This document shows positions 17,568-26,860 of a DNA stretch of 64,000 nucleotides, piece by piece; the stretch's first letter is position 1; every line of letters starts with the position of its first letter. The stretch comes from a bacterium SCSIO 12741 (GTDB lineage: Bacteria; Bacteroidota; Bacteroidia; Flavobacteriales_G; Salibacteraceae). The DNA is taken from positions 4,898,594-4,962,593 of the forward strand of contig CP073749.1 in assembly GCA_024398055.1 (NCBI GenBank), written 5' to 3'. Under the pieces are notes generated by a model, which did no database searches, had not been told where the DNA came from, and saw only the letters and a list, made by a program, of their open reading frames with translations. A program made the translations under genes and the position numbers.

Positions 17568-18167
17568 TTATAGAGTTCGGGTAGCCGTACCCTTTCCACG
17601 GCGAAGATCACCCTTTATCTCAGCATATATAAAATCGAAGACCATGTCATCAACGGTTACTTCACTTGAGCAATCCACATACTTGAAAAAGCGATCATGC
17701 ACGTGTCCCGCAGGAGCTCTACCGTCTACATGATCCAAGATAAAAGTGTTGTTTTCTACTTTGGCCATCACCCAGATGTGATCACCCAGATTGGCAAAGT
17801 TGGTGATCTTAATCGAGTCAGGATCATTCATAGATCGCTCAATTTGAATTTTGTACTGGCGGTGGTGAAACATAGGTTCTATGAATACGTCTCGTATAGA
17901 ATCCTTTACATTCCAAGTTCCAATAAATTGATCTGCAGCATAACGGCAGGTTCCATCATCTTTCACCGCATCTGAAGCAAAATTGATGGCTTTAGAATCG
18001 GTACAGCCATGAACATACTCACAAGTACCATTATCCTTTTCGGCTTCAGCATCAAAGTTGACAGCCATTGGATCGTTACATCCTTCTTTTTTCTGACAGC
18101 TGGTAGCCGTTAGAATAAGGCCGAGGGCAAATAGGGATAGAAATCGATTGGATCGGAAAGTTTTCAT
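17568..18167 (-). CDS. Lipoprotein with two Cys-Asp repeats
   Basis: 199 residues. Lipoprotein signal (LTATSCQKK, lipid Cys at about residue 24), then two tandem copies of a short Cys-containing unit of the form GC-x-D-x-x-A-x-NF-x(n)-D-x-GTC-x-Y (residues about 29-75). This unit is common in Bacteroidota surface proteins and is probably a small disulfide- or Ca-stabilised motif. The C-terminal 120 residues resemble a lipocalin-like beta domain (GTWNVKDS start). Function unknown. It may follow the HTH gene 18212-18670 in one transcript (44-bp gap). Confidence 0.7.
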   Translation of the reverse strand: MKTFRSNRFLSLFALGLILTATSCQKKEGCNDPMAVNFDAEAEKDNGTCEYVHGCTDSKAINFASDAVKDDGTCRYAADQFIGTWNVKDSIRDVFIEPMFHHRQYKIQIERSMNDPDSIKITNFANLGDHIWVMAKVENNTFILDHVDGRAPAGHVHDRFFKYVDCSSEVTVDDMVFDFIYAEIKGDLRRGKGTATRTL

Positions 18168-18211
18168 CTTAAAAAGGTTTGTTCAAAGGTAGGGACAAAA
18201 AGCTAAAGTAC

Positions 18212-18670
18212 TTAGTCCCACAAATTTCTTGGTAGTTTATACTTGAGCAAGGTAACCCGCTCTTCTATGGCGTTTTGAAGATTAGCTTCAAAGTTTTCCG
18301 GGTCATCCAGTTTTAATCGGTGGGAGGTTGGAGCCATCATGTGCATCGCCATTTGCTGAGCACGTTTTTCAATCATGGCATCAATACTTCCGTCTTTGGG
18401 AACAAATCCGTAAACCAGATCCATGTCCAAAGCTTCTGCTGCATCGCGCAGCGATTTGAGGGTGATATTTCCTTCTTTTTCTCTTTGTTCGAGTTCTTGC
18501 AGGCTTTGTTTGGTAACAAAAAGTCGCTGAGCCAATTGGCGGAGCGACATTCCTAATGCTAGTCGGGTAGCTTTGATCCAACCGGTTGGAGGTTGACTCA
18601 CCTGCAAGGCAGGCGCCAGTATCTTCATCTTAAACTCCAATTGCTCGATCTGCAATTTGTTTTTTCTCAT
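18212..18670 (-). CDS. Mobile mystery protein A-like HTH protein (orphan)
   Basis: 152 residues. A central helix-turn-helix (about residues 38-70: GMSLRQLAQRLFVTKQSLQELEQREKEG, with the SLRQLA and SLQELE helices) is followed by LKSLRDAAEALDMDLVYGFVP, the pattern of TIGR02612 'mobile mystery protein A'. That family is described as the upstream member of a pair with a Fic-domain 'protein B', thought to behave like a toxin-antitoxin or mobilisation module. The downstream gene here is an unrelated lipoprotein and no Fic motif (HPFxxGNGR) is encoded anywhere nearby, so the partner is absent. Confidence 0.75.
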   Translation of the reverse strand: MRKNKLQIEQLEFKMKILAPALQVSQPPTGWIKATRLALGMSLRQLAQRLFVTKQSLQELEQREKEGNITLKSLRDAAEALDMDLVYGFVPKDGSIDAMIEKRAQQMAMHMMAPTSHRLKLDDPENFEANLQNAIEERVTLLKYKLPRNLWD

Positions 18671-18745
18671 GACGCATCTTTTAGCCGTTGTCTATTATCA
18701 AAATCCTTTGTAGAGAAGAGAATTATTCGATTACACTGACTATAA

Positions 18746-18777
18746 ATTCGGCCCGCCCCAAAGAGGGCAGGCCGAAT
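18746..18777 (-). terminator. Intrinsic terminator after the large T9SS gene
   Basis: ATTCGGCC-C-GCCC / GGGC-A-GGCCGAAT with a 6-base loop (18746-18777). Read on the minus strand it follows the 18811 stop by 34 bp and precedes the HTH gene. The downstream T tract is short (AATTTATAG), so efficiency is uncertain. Confidence 0.7.
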
Positions 18778-18810
18778 CATTAACTAATTTTCTCAGATGA
18801 ATTGAGAAAT

Positions 18811-21800
18811 TTAACGGGTCACTTGAACCCTACTGGTTACCCGTTCATTTCCCACCTGAATATCCAGGTAATAAACGCCTACTGAATACTTACCAAGGTC
18901 CAGGGTAATCTTTTCGGCGGACACCTCAGAAAATGTGTTGAATTCCAACGTTTTTCCTAAGGACGAAAGCACCCTTACTGAAACCGTCTGCGTAGCAGGC
19001 AGGTCGAAGTCAAGGGTTACCCATTGCTGAGTAGGATTCGGATAGATGGATAACTGTTTATTGTTGATCATATCGGCAAAGCCGGTAGATGGATCGTAAA
19101 GGTCAATCTGGAAGTCGAAGGAGCATCCGTTGTCGTCAACAACGGTTACAGTGCTCACCCCGTTGCTCAAAGTTGAAGCCGTTTGACCGGTTTCACCATT
19201 GCTCCAGGTGTAAGATTGGTAAGGTGCAGTACCGCCAGATGCAGTTGCTGTAACCTCAATGTTACCCTGACCCAGGTATTGAGGCTGACTAAACTGAACC
19301 TGAACAGGATCAGGAGTACTAATTACTACAGTAGTATCAAAAGTACATCCCAACTGATCTACCAAATGAAGTTTGTACTGTCCCTTTCCAACTCCGTGAA
19401 TCTGTGGAGTCTGCATGTTCTGGTAATTCCAGGAATAGTTAAATGGTCCGGTACCACCATTGATAGTTACAGCAACAGTTGTGGTATCGTAGCTACAATC
19501 CAAGGATTTATCCAAGGCAACAGCAACGGGTGAATTAGGGTCTACGAGCTTAACTTTGGCAGTTTTAACACACCCAACATGGTCAATAACTGTTACATCG
19601 TAAATCCCCTTTTCTAACCCGATTGCTTTGGAGGTGGTTTGTTGATTCGGGTCGCTCCAATTATATTGATAGGGCGGAATTCCTCCTTGTACATTAATCT
19701 CAGCACTACCGTCTGACAAAGTACAGGCAGATGGATCGTTTCCATTAGGCTGAGTAATGATAATTGTTGGATCAAGAACGTCTACTGTATCGATCGTTGT
19801 ACAGTTACTCGCATCGGTTACAGATACCAGGTACTGTCCGGCAGCCAAACCTGAGTTGTTAGGAGATCCAGGGGTGTTACCTGCGCTCCAGGCGTAGGTG
19901 TATGGCTTAACGCCACTTTGAACCTGCACCGCAGCTGTACCGTTAGCATCTCCATTACAAGATGGGTAAGTCCAGTTGCTTGTAATTTCTGGGAAGGCAC
20001 CCAACAGTTGTACATCATCGATCTGGTAACAACCATTGGTATCGGTAGCAGTAACTCGGTAGTCACCGGCTTTCAATTGAGAAACGGTAGCTCCAGTGCT
20101 TCCATCACTCCACTTGTACTGGAATGGGCCTGAAGTACCACCTGTTGCTTGAACATTAATGCTTCCGTCAGAGAGGCCACAAGTAGCCGCTGTAGGGGTA
20201 GAAAGAACGGAAATTGGAGCCGTCAATGTCGCGACTGTTGAATCAAAATAGTGACATCCAATTTCATCCCATACATCTACCCGGTAGGTACCTGGAGTAG
20301 TGATCAGAATAGAATCCTGAATACTTCCTGTAGCCCATTGTTGGAACGGGAAATTCTGAGTAGGCTTGATGTAGGTACCATAACCGTGGCAAACATCCGT
20401 AGATGCCGGCATTACGTCTGGTCCTCCCCAACGTCCAAAGTTGGCACGAAGCATAAGTGTGATATTGTCTACCAAAGAGTTCAAAGAAGCATCGTCTGAT
20501 CTTACCCATCCTGCTCCTTGAAGAAGATCTACGTACAAAAAGCGATCTGGAGTATTACGCTCCTCGATGTAACCCAAGGTCATGTTCACTGGGTTAATCT
20601 GATCCATGGCGATGAAATACTTACCTGGCTGCAATACGCGACCGTTACATCCCATCTGCATGTGATACCAACCAGCTTGGCTGTTCAATACAACCATGGC
20701 TCGAGTAGAATCTAAAAGTTGATCCGGAGCGCCTTGAGCATCGGTGGTATACAAAAGACAACGTACAGAAGTACCAATGGTAGGATTCTGCAAGAAGAAG
20801 GATAGAGATGAAAGCGTATCCGCATTGAATACGTCAATGGTTTGTCCAAATCTGATTGGGGTGGTATTACCGATTCCAGCATCTGGAGCAGTGGCATTTT
20901 CACGAGCCATCACGGTGTCAGTTACCAATACATCGTTGTAAGCGGTATCATTATCCGTTCCGCAATCTTGTTCGGCAATAGTAGAACGAGCCATTACCTG
21001 GAAGGTTCCAACTGCGTTACCAACTAAAAGAGCTCCTTGCGACACAGTATCCTGATCGATTCTCAAAACTCCCAGGTTCTCAGAAGTAGTTGCTCCATTC
21101 AAGCTGTAGTGAATTGTGGCTTGACTAACAGTGTCCAGACCAATGGAAGCTACGGTTGCAAACAAAGGGACTCCCTGTCCTGCCGGAACCATTCCGTATC
21201 CGTGTTGTACCATACGGACCCCTGCGTCATGTTTACAAATATCAAATTCGTAAGCTCCACGGTCTGGATGCGTTGCGCTCTTGGTTTGTCCGAGCAAATC
21301 GGTAGTAATGTTGTGTGAAATAAGGGCGTTGCTGTCCAACCCAACTGAGTTAGGTCTTAAGTCTCCATTGGCAAGGTCACGGAAACGAGGATAAGCCACG
21401 TTAGAGTTGCTTCCGATGGTCACATTGGTAGTTCCATCAACTCCTGGCACACCTGCCCAGAAAGTATTGTAGTCGTTGGAAGTGTTGCTGTAAGTAGAAC
21501 GGTGTCTCCAGGTAGCAGAACCTTGAAGGTTTTCCAACACGTTGTTTCGAATATAGCTATCTCTGATGGTAGAGGTATACAAAGCATAAGAGCTTCCAGA
21601 AGTTGAGCTTACGTGAACCGTGTTGTGCTCAATCTGCATGTTGTATCCATAGTAAGAGTAAATTCCATATTCGGTAGAAGTAGCATCATCGTTTACAGCA
21701 GCTACTGAGTTTCCATTGATACGGGTAGTATCTGAAGTCTGACGTCCGTAACGGTTGTTGTTGTAGGCATAAATACCTGTTCCACCACCATCGGCGAACA

Positions 21801-23421
21801 TAAGAATGTCGTTGTAGGAGATGCTCATGTTGTTACACTCCCGAGTATCAATTGCTCTTGGAGTCCATTGAGCACTATCGTTGCGGATAACGTTGTATTC
21901 GATGTTCGCATCGAGCAACTCGTCAAAGTATACACCTACCTGGCGGAAACCGATAATGGTGTTGTAGTTTACGTTAATCTCAACATCACGATTGGCTCTG
22001 GAAGTTCCATTTCCGCGGAAGTAAACTCCGTAGTATCCACCCTGAATCGTATTGTGGTGAATGTTTACACGCTCTGCTTTTCCGCTTCTTTCATCACGAA
22101 TAACGTTGTTGGAAGATGATCCAGTCGGATCAATGTGCAAATAGTTGCTATCAATTTCAATGTCGTGGTTGTGGTCGTTGAATTGAATGGCTTTGGTTGC
22201 ATCATAAATTTCAATGTGATCCAATCGCAAGTAAGCCACACCTTTCAATTCCAAAGTACCATCCAATACAGCTGGATCCTGGTTTGCAGGAGCTGAAGTG
22301 ATGCGTAAGGTATTGGTCATGCTTCTTCCAGGAATGTTTTCAATAGTCACATCCTCAGTAAAGATGGTGTCAAGCATTTGTAGGGTTACAGCTCCACACA
22401 ATCCAAATTGCTCCAAATCGTCGATTGCATCTTGAAGCATTGGGAAATCACCTGTTCTACCTACGGTAAAGGTTCCGGAATAGGCAGCTTGGAAGGTGAT
22501 GGACAAAGTATCGTTTCCGGCTTGCTCATCTGGCACTCCGTTGATGGAATCAGGATAAGCATCCAGGTTGTAAGGAGTTCCTAAAGTAACGTTGTAGTTA
22601 CCCAATGTTACTGATTGCGTACGTCCAGGAGGAATCAACAACCCGGTTAACCTAGCGGTAGTTTGTGCAGTACCGTTGATATTCCAGTCGATCACTGCCG
22701 AACGAATAGTATCTGCTCCGAAGTTTCTTAATCCTACTTCTACCGCTGAAAGACCAGCACAAATAGGATTCATATCTACAATACCACCGTCATTGGTCTT
22801 CACTTCAACCAGTTCCAGGTCATCGAAAGAAAAACCATCAGAACCCGTTACGGAAGAAGCAGGGTAGTTATCGTATTGGCCAAAGCGAATTTGAGTAGTA
22901 GAGGATACTGTTTGGCTGTTGTTAGCCAGCTCCTGAACAATGTCAATTTCCCCGGAATACACCCAGTTTCCGTTAGAATTGGAAGAAAATCTGGAGGATT
23001 GATTGTAGATTACAATCCAGGAATCCGTGCTTGAACCACGAACCCATACCCGGTCACCAGAGTGAACTTCTTCCCCGTGGTCGGTCCACCAGAAGGAAAA
23101 ATCGATGCGGGCAGCACCGGTGTAAGAAGAAAGGTCGAGAGTTTGGATGAAATAATTCTGAACGAAGGTTCCGTTAGGGTCTCTGTCCAGCGTTATCGCC
23201 CGATTTCCAGCATGAGAAAATCCGGTTCCGGCAGCAGTTCTCATCCGGCCACTTGTGGCCGTTATAAATTCCGTGTTTGGGATACCTAAAATGTTAGTGG
23301 TTCCCGTTCTGTAGGATGAGTCTGTGGCCGATTCAAATCCCTGCTTCCAGGGTAGGTTTACCTGAGAATTGGCACAAAAGACTAGTAACCATGTTGCCAT
23401 GGCAAGCATCACTTTTTTCAT
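18811..23421 (-). CDS. Giant T9SS surface protein: jellyroll, beta-helix, five SprB repeats
   Basis: 1536 residues. Signal peptide (about 1-19), an N-terminal jellyroll/MAM-like domain (about 22-210, FSFWWTDHG, FSFDDLELVEV), a CARDB-like domain (about 212-330), a right-handed parallel beta-helix (about 335-735) rich in N-x-I/V turns, another CARDB-like domain, then five SprB-type repeats (about 1090-1440; W-S-x-G, L-x-x-G-x-Y-x-V-x-V-x-D-x-x-G-C) and a type A T9SS sorting domain (SIYPNPTQQW and a final VTSRVQVTR). SprB repeats occur in gliding adhesins of Bacteroidota; beta-helix domains often bind or cleave polysaccharide. It is probably a cell-surface adhesin or glycan-binding protein. Monocistronic, with its own terminator and a 514-bp upstream region. 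Confidence 0.9.
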   Translation of the reverse strand: MKKVMLAMATWLLVFCANSQVNLPWKQGFESATDSSYRTGTTNILGIPNTEFITATSGRMRTAAGTGFSHAGNRAITLDRDPNGTFVQNYFIQTLDLSSYTGAARIDFSFWWTDHGEEVHSGDRVWVRGSSTDSWIVIYNQSSRFSSNSNGNWVYSGEIDIVQELANNSQTVSSTTQIRFGQYDNYPASSVTGSDGFSFDDLELVEVKTNDGGIVDMNPICAGLSAVEVGLRNFGADTIRSAVIDWNINGTAQTTARLTGLLIPPGRTQSVTLGNYNVTLGTPYNLDAYPDSINGVPDEQAGNDTLSITFQAAYSGTFTVGRTGDFPMLQDAIDDLEQFGLCGAVTLQMLDTIFTEDVTIENIPGRSMTNTLRITSAPANQDPAVLDGTLELKGVAYLRLDHIEIYDATKAIQFNDHNHDIEIDSNYLHIDPTGSSSNNVIRDERSGKAERVNIHHNTIQGGYYGVYFRGNGTSRANRDVEINVNYNTIIGFRQVGVYFDELLDANIEYNVIRNDSAQWTPRAIDTRECNNMSISYNDILMFADGGGTGIYAYNNNRYGRQTSDTTRINGNSVAAVNDDATSTEYGIYSYYGYNMQIEHNTVHVSSTSGSSYALYTSTIRDSYIRNNVLENLQGSATWRHRSTYSNTSNDYNTFWAGVPGVDGTTNVTIGSNSNVAYPRFRDLANGDLRPNSVGLDSNALISHNITTDLLGQTKSATHPDRGAYEFDICKHDAGVRMVQHGYGMVPAGQGVPLFATVASIGLDTVSQATIHYSLNGATTSENLGVLRIDQDTVSQGALLVGNAVGTFQVMARSTIAEQDCGTDNDTAYNDVLVTDTVMARENATAPDAGIGNTTPIRFGQTIDVFNADTLSSLSFFLQNPTIGTSVRCLLYTTDAQGAPDQLLDSTRAMVVLNSQAGWYHMQMGCNGRVLQPGKYFIAMDQINPVNMTLGYIEERNTPDRFLYVDLLQGAGWVRSDDASLNSLVDNITLMLRANFGRWGGPDVMPASTDVCHGYGTYIKPTQNFPFQQWATGSIQDSILITTPGTYRVDVWDEIGCHYFDSTVATLTAPISVLSTPTAATCGLSDGSINVQATGGTSGPFQYKWSDGSTGATVSQLKAGDYRVTATDTNGCYQIDDVQLLGAFPEITSNWTYPSCNGDANGTAAVQVQSGVKPYTYAWSAGNTPGSPNNSGLAAGQYLVSVTDASNCTTIDTVDVLDPTIIITQPNGNDPSACTLSDGSAEINVQGGIPPYQYNWSDPNQQTTSKAIGLEKGIYDVTVIDHVGCVKTAKVKLVDPNSPVAVALDKSLDCSYDTTTVAVTINGGTGPFNYSWNYQNMQTPQIHGVGKGQYKLHLVDQLGCTFDTTVVISTPDPVQVQFSQPQYLGQGNIEVTATASGGTAPYQSYTWSNGETGQTASTLSNGVSTVTVVDDNGCSFDFQIDLYDPSTGFADMINNKQLSIYPNPTQQWVTLDFDLPATQTVSVRVLSSLGKTLEFNTFSEVSAEKITLDLGKYSVGVYYLDIQVGNERVTSRVQVTR

Positions 23422-23935
23422 GATAAATGAGTTAAATTGTTTTGGTTCTGCCCGGATTTGGAAAATTGATAATTGGGCTTCGGGCTCTCTTGTTAGTTGA
23501 TACGGTTAATTAGTTGGGCTAGATGGGTCAAATGATTAAATGGTTCTTCCTGGCGTTGTTAAAAATGGCCGTTAACCCTTTGATTTAGGCAATCTTAGAG
23601 GGGTCAAAAAAAATTTAAAAAAATTTCAAAAAAGGGGGCATATCACCCCGTTTGGAGCACTTTTTAACACCCCAAAACCACCCCAAAACGCGTATTTCGC
23701 ATTTTACGCAAACCCTTACCGTCAGGGGAAAGCCTGACGATTAACAAAGTCGGTAAGGGTTCGAACTGACAAAGGATGTACCGATGTAAGGATGAATACT
23801 GACTTACCCCTCTAAAATGTCAGGTTTTAAGCTGACGAAAATCCAGTCTTAGAAAACCTCAAAAATGGGATTTCGAAATCCAATTGAAAGCCAACTTGGC
23901 AAAATTGAATTGGAAGTCCGATTTTTGGTTCCGAA
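23422..23935. other. 514-bp gene-free region with clustered CTGAC/GTCAG and a nested palindrome
   Basis: Holds the promoters of the large T9SS gene (-) and of the Crp/Fnr gene (+). An A/T-rich tract (about 23606-23635) is followed by a structured block (23711-23761, see separate entry). Between 23721 and 23836 the pentamer CTGAC or its complement GTCAG occurs six times. No convincing ORF. Confidence 0.6.
23711..23761. repeat. Nested palindrome, two concentric inverted repeats
   Basis: Outer arms AACCCTTACCG (23711-23721) and CGGTAAGGGTT (23751-23761) are perfect 11-bp complements. Inside lies a second perfect pair, CGTCAGG (23720-23726) and CCTGACG (23733-23739), with a 6-base loop. There is no T tract, so this is not a simple terminator. 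It could be a cruciform/operator or a structured leader RNA. Confidence 0.65.
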
Positions 23936-24514
23936 ATGACTCAGGAAATCATTCAATATTTATCCCAATATGTGGACCTCAGTGAGGAGCTCATTCAATC
24001 GATTGAACAATCGACTTTGGTGCAATCTTTTCCCAAGGGAACCCTACTCCTAAAAGAGGGGGAAAAAGCGGATCATTCCTACTTCGTTTTAAAGGGGTGT
24101 ATACGGAGCTATAAGAGTCCGGGTTACAACGAAAGGACCTTGGACTTTTTCACCGAAATGCAAATTGCCGTTCCCCTAACCTATGGAGAAGATCGTCCTT
24201 CGCCGCATTACCTGGAATGCCTTGAGGATACGCTGGTGACGGTTAGCACTCCTGAAATAGAATCGGAAGGATTTGCTAAACACCCGGAATTCGAATCGCT
24301 GTGCCGCATTATGAGTGAAAAATTCCTGAACGAAAACCAACAAGATTTCCTAGAGTTTCGCCAAGCTTCTCCTGAAGAGCGTTACCTCAATTTGCAACGC
24401 AACCGTCCAAATCTGCTTCAACGGGCGCCCCAATACCAAATCGCCAGCTATTTAGGCATGACTGCTGAATCCCTTAGCCGAATCCGAAAAAGGCAGACGA
24501 AGAAGAAGGACTGA
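23936..24514 (+). CDS. Crp/Fnr family transcriptional regulator
   Basis: 192 residues. N-terminal cyclic-nucleotide-binding beta-roll (about 25-115: FPKGTLLLKEGEKADHSYFVLKG split across strands, LDFFTE) and a C-terminal winged helix (about 150-188; YQIASYLGMTAESLSRIRKR is the recognition region). No Fe-S cysteines, so it is not an oxygen-sensing FNR. The beta-roll lacks a clear R-T-A-S phosphate-binding cassette, so cAMP binding is doubtful, as in most Bacteroidota members. It lies 104 bp before an outer-membrane-type protein gene, which may be its target. Confidence 0.85.
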   Translation: MTQEIIQYLSQYVDLSEELIQSIEQSTLVQSFPKGTLLLKEGEKADHSYFVLKGCIRSYKSPGYNERTLDFFTEMQIAVPLTYGEDRPSPHYLECLEDTLVTVSTPEIESEGFAKHPEFESLCRIMSEKFLNENQQDFLEFRQASPEERYLNLQRNRPNLLQRAPQYQIASYLGMTAESLSRIRKRQTKKKD

Positions 24515-24618
24515 TTCGAGATTACCTACGTTGAACATTCAGAATTCTCCCCTTCGTTCTTGACGAAAGTCAATCAACCCTCCGAATGGGCCCGGGTAGT
24601 TTTGCCCAAAATCAAATC

Positions 24619-25248
24619 ATGAAAACAAATTTTTCTACCTCATTGGCCTGTCTCCTTGTTTTTATTGGACTGGTCTCCTCTCCCCTTCTTCGTGCTCAAT
24701 CGGATAGTACATTTCGTCAGTACTTCGTTGGATCCTCAGCTTTTGTATTAGTCAACCTGGTTCCCGATCAGGTCAATCCGCCGGACTTTGTTTTACTCAG
24801 TGCTGGTAAATGGCTAAATCGAAAGAACACCTTGGCGATTGAAGCTATCACCTGGAAATACAATGCCCCTTTGGGTATTCCTTATGGTCCATCCTATGAA
24901 AGTCCAGATGAAGAATTTCCAGGATATGTCCGATCATTTGGAATTGGGGTCGCCTATCAACATTATTGGTGGAAGGGACTTTATACCGCTGTTCATGTCA
25001 CGCCTTTTCTTCAGCGTTATTTCGATGAAGACAATCACCACATCCAAGATGGGTTTCAACTCTTCACCGCCGGTAGGCTTGGCTATCATTTACCGTTATT
25101 CAAGAATCGCTTTTACATTGAACCCTCGGTTGCTTGTACCTTTTGGCCTGTGAATGCCAACATGCCTGAATCTTTTCAGAAAGTTGAAGACCGGTGGTCT
25201 AATTTCTTCTTCCCCGAACCGGGCTTGCATTTGGGGGTTAAATTCTAA
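24619..25248 (+). CDS. Predicted outer-membrane beta-barrel or periplasmic protein
   Basis: 209 residues from the ATG at 24619; an upstream ATG at 24586 would put 11 residues before a clear signal peptide (hydrophobic 10-24, cleavage near LLRAQ). The body is rich in alternating aromatic strands (YQHYWWKGLYTAVHV, LGYHLPLFKNRFYIEPS) and ends in the aromatic/hydrophobic pattern LHLGVKF, typical of outer-membrane barrels with a terminal Phe. No specific family recognised. It follows the Crp/Fnr gene and overlaps the convergent sigma-factor gene by 4 bp at the stop codons. Confidence 0.65.
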   Translation: MKTNFSTSLACLLVFIGLVSSPLLRAQSDSTFRQYFVGSSAFVLVNLVPDQVNPPDFVLLSAGKWLNRKNTLAIEAITWKYNAPLGIPYGPSYESPDEEFPGYVRSFGIGVAYQHYWWKGLYTAVHVTPFLQRYFDEDNHHIQDGFQLFTAGRLGYHLPLFKNRFYIEPSVACTFWPVNANMPESFQKVEDRWSNFFFPEPGLHLGVKF

Positions 25249-26141
25249 GATTCTCGTCCGAAATCCAAGGTATCCTGAAACCGTTTGGAGTCAATTAAGT
25301 CGAGCAATTTTTTTTTGAACGCTTCACTCTCCTGGTAAGGTGCATTTTGATAAAGGGATTGGGTCATGGTATCCAGTTCCTTTTCCATTTTGTGGTGATC
25401 CTTTTCTAATATCTGTTCGATACGGCGAGTAAAATGAGACCGATATACCAAATGGTTTGGGTCCACTACCCCTGAATCAATAAAGGCCTTAGTCTTTTTA
25501 GCACACTTACATGGATTTGACGGATTAACCAAACTGCATTGATTATGCATAAAGGAGTGAAGCTGCTTACGTGCCCTGGAGAGCTTCTGGCGAAAATTGG
25601 CTGGGGTAATATCCAGAATTTCAGCACCCAAATTATGGTCCACTTCAAAAATCCCTCCCAGGGTATACACCAAGCGCTGCTCCCGATCCAAACACATGAG
25701 CATTCCCGCGGTGCAACTTAATTTGATTTCCTCCAGGATCTGTTGACTCTCCGGAGTTTCGGAATCTTGAAATGGAAAATCGTGATCCGGCATTTGATTC
25801 AATTCGCGGGCATATTGATCAAAATCTTGCACAATGTATTCGCAATGCATTTTCTTCAAGGTCAAAATATGATTGACCACAATGCGATACAGCCAGGTTC
25901 TAAAAGAAGACCTTCCTTGAAATTTGCCTAAATGGGTAATGATTTTAATGACAATTTCCTGGGTCACATCCTCGGCATCGTTTGGATCCAACACCATTTT
26001 CAACGCCACGTTATAAATGAAGGCGTAATGGTTGCGAATAAGTTGATCAAGGGCCTTGGTATTCCCATTCAGGGCATCCGATCTTAGTTGAAGATCGGAT
26101 GCTTCCTGGTAGGATGTCTCGATTAGCGTTCCTTGTTTCAT
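25245..26141 (-). CDS. ECF sigma-70 factor with Cys-containing C-terminal extension
   Basis: 298 residues. Sigma region 2 (about 30-100: LIRNHYAFIYNVAL, DAEDVTQEI, SFRTWLYRIVVN) and region 4 (about 140-195: LDREQRLVYTLGG, NFRQKLSRARKQL) are complete. A C-terminal extension of about 100 residues begins with a CxxxNPxNPCKCxKK cluster; related extended ECF factors carry the same Cys-rich segment, probably a metal site that controls activity without a separate anti-sigma factor. None is encoded here. The start codon overlaps the stop of the upstream lipoprotein gene (ATGA, 26138-26141), so the two are translationally coupled. Confidence 0.85.
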   Translation of the reverse strand: MKQGTLIETSYQEASDLQLRSDALNGNTKALDQLIRNHYAFIYNVALKMVLDPNDAEDVTQEIVIKIITHLGKFQGRSSFRTWLYRIVVNHILTLKKMHCEYIVQDFDQYARELNQMPDHDFPFQDSETPESQQILEEIKLSCTAGMLMCLDREQRLVYTLGGIFEVDHNLGAEILDITPANFRQKLSRARKQLHSFMHNQCSLVNPSNPCKCAKKTKAFIDSGVVDPNHLVYRSHFTRRIEQILEKDHHKMEKELDTMTQSLYQNAPYQESEAFKKKLLDLIDSKRFQDTLDFGRES

Positions 26142-26860
26142 CGGATTTGACGGTAGAATTGCATGATCATTTCCTTGTTCATGTCAAAGTTGGAGGCAAA
26201 ATCCAAATATATTGGGTCTTCCTGCAAGTCGGATTGCACCTTCTCGCATTTCTCTGCACTTTCCCAGCGGAGCAAATCCAAAAATTGGGTTTCATCTTCT
26301 ATCGACTGTAAGGTTTGTACCTCCCGAATGAAATCGTACTTCCCTCCTATTTGATTCAAAACTTCAATTCTGGTTCTGTAATAATTGTCCCTATCGGCTG
26401 AGGCTACATGACCCAGGGCAAATTCCAGGATGTCACCTTCCTGGGTGGCTCGAAAATGCATCTGACCATTATGAATATCCTTGAGGTGGGCAAAGTAGGT
26501 CACCTTCTCCATATTCTGAAGGTAGTTCGCTATTTCCGGAGAACCAGATTTTTCAAATTGCTTCTGGGCTGCTTTAGCCTGATCGAGACTCGCCCACTCC
26601 GCCATATCCATGTAGATCATAGGGTCAGCCAAATTTTGAAAGGTTCTCGAGGAGAGATACCCATCAAATTCACTAAGTACGTCAATTGCCTTTTGATTGG
26701 CTTCGGTAAAGCCCGAATTGTCTTTCACTCTAAATACCGCAATTTCATATACGGTTTCCTGCTTGTTGTTTTCCATGTTTTGGGATTTTGAAAATGAGGT
26801 GGAACAACTCGCTACAGCGAGGGGGATGGCCACCATTAAATAAACAGCTAATCGCTTCAT
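26138..26860 (-). CDS. Lipoprotein with two ABM-like ferredoxin-fold domains
   Basis: 240 residues. Lipoprotein signal (LAVASCSTS, lipid Cys at about residue 19) followed by two similar halves (about 38-130 and 140-235), each with the alternating pattern of antibiotic-biosynthesis-monooxygenase-like (ABM/dimeric alpha-beta barrel) domains: an EIAVFRVKD or LEFALGHVAS strand, a helix with YRTRIEV-type residues, a DFIREVQ or SSRTFQN strand, and a final EWAS/RWES segment. ABM domains often bind haem or quinones. The gene is coupled to the ECF sigma gene by a 4-bp overlap, so a sensing role is possible. Confidence 0.6.
   Translation of the reverse strand: MKRLAVYLMVAIPLAVASCSTSFSKSQNMENNKQETVYEIAVFRVKDNSGFTEANQKAIDVLSEFDGYLSSRTFQNLADPMIYMDMAEWASLDQAKAAQKQFEKSGSPEIANYLQNMEKVTYFAHLKDIHNGQMHFRATQEGDILEFALGHVASADRDNYYRTRIEVLNQIGGKYDFIREVQTLQSIEDETQFLDLLRWESAEKCEKVQSDLQEDPIYLDFASNFDMNKEMIMQFYRQIR

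Noticed and set aside
18811-23421. Repeated motifs suggestive of a repeat array or CRISPR.
   Set aside because: They are the coding sequence of SprB and beta-helix repeats in one long open frame; spacing and sequence are irregular at DNA level.
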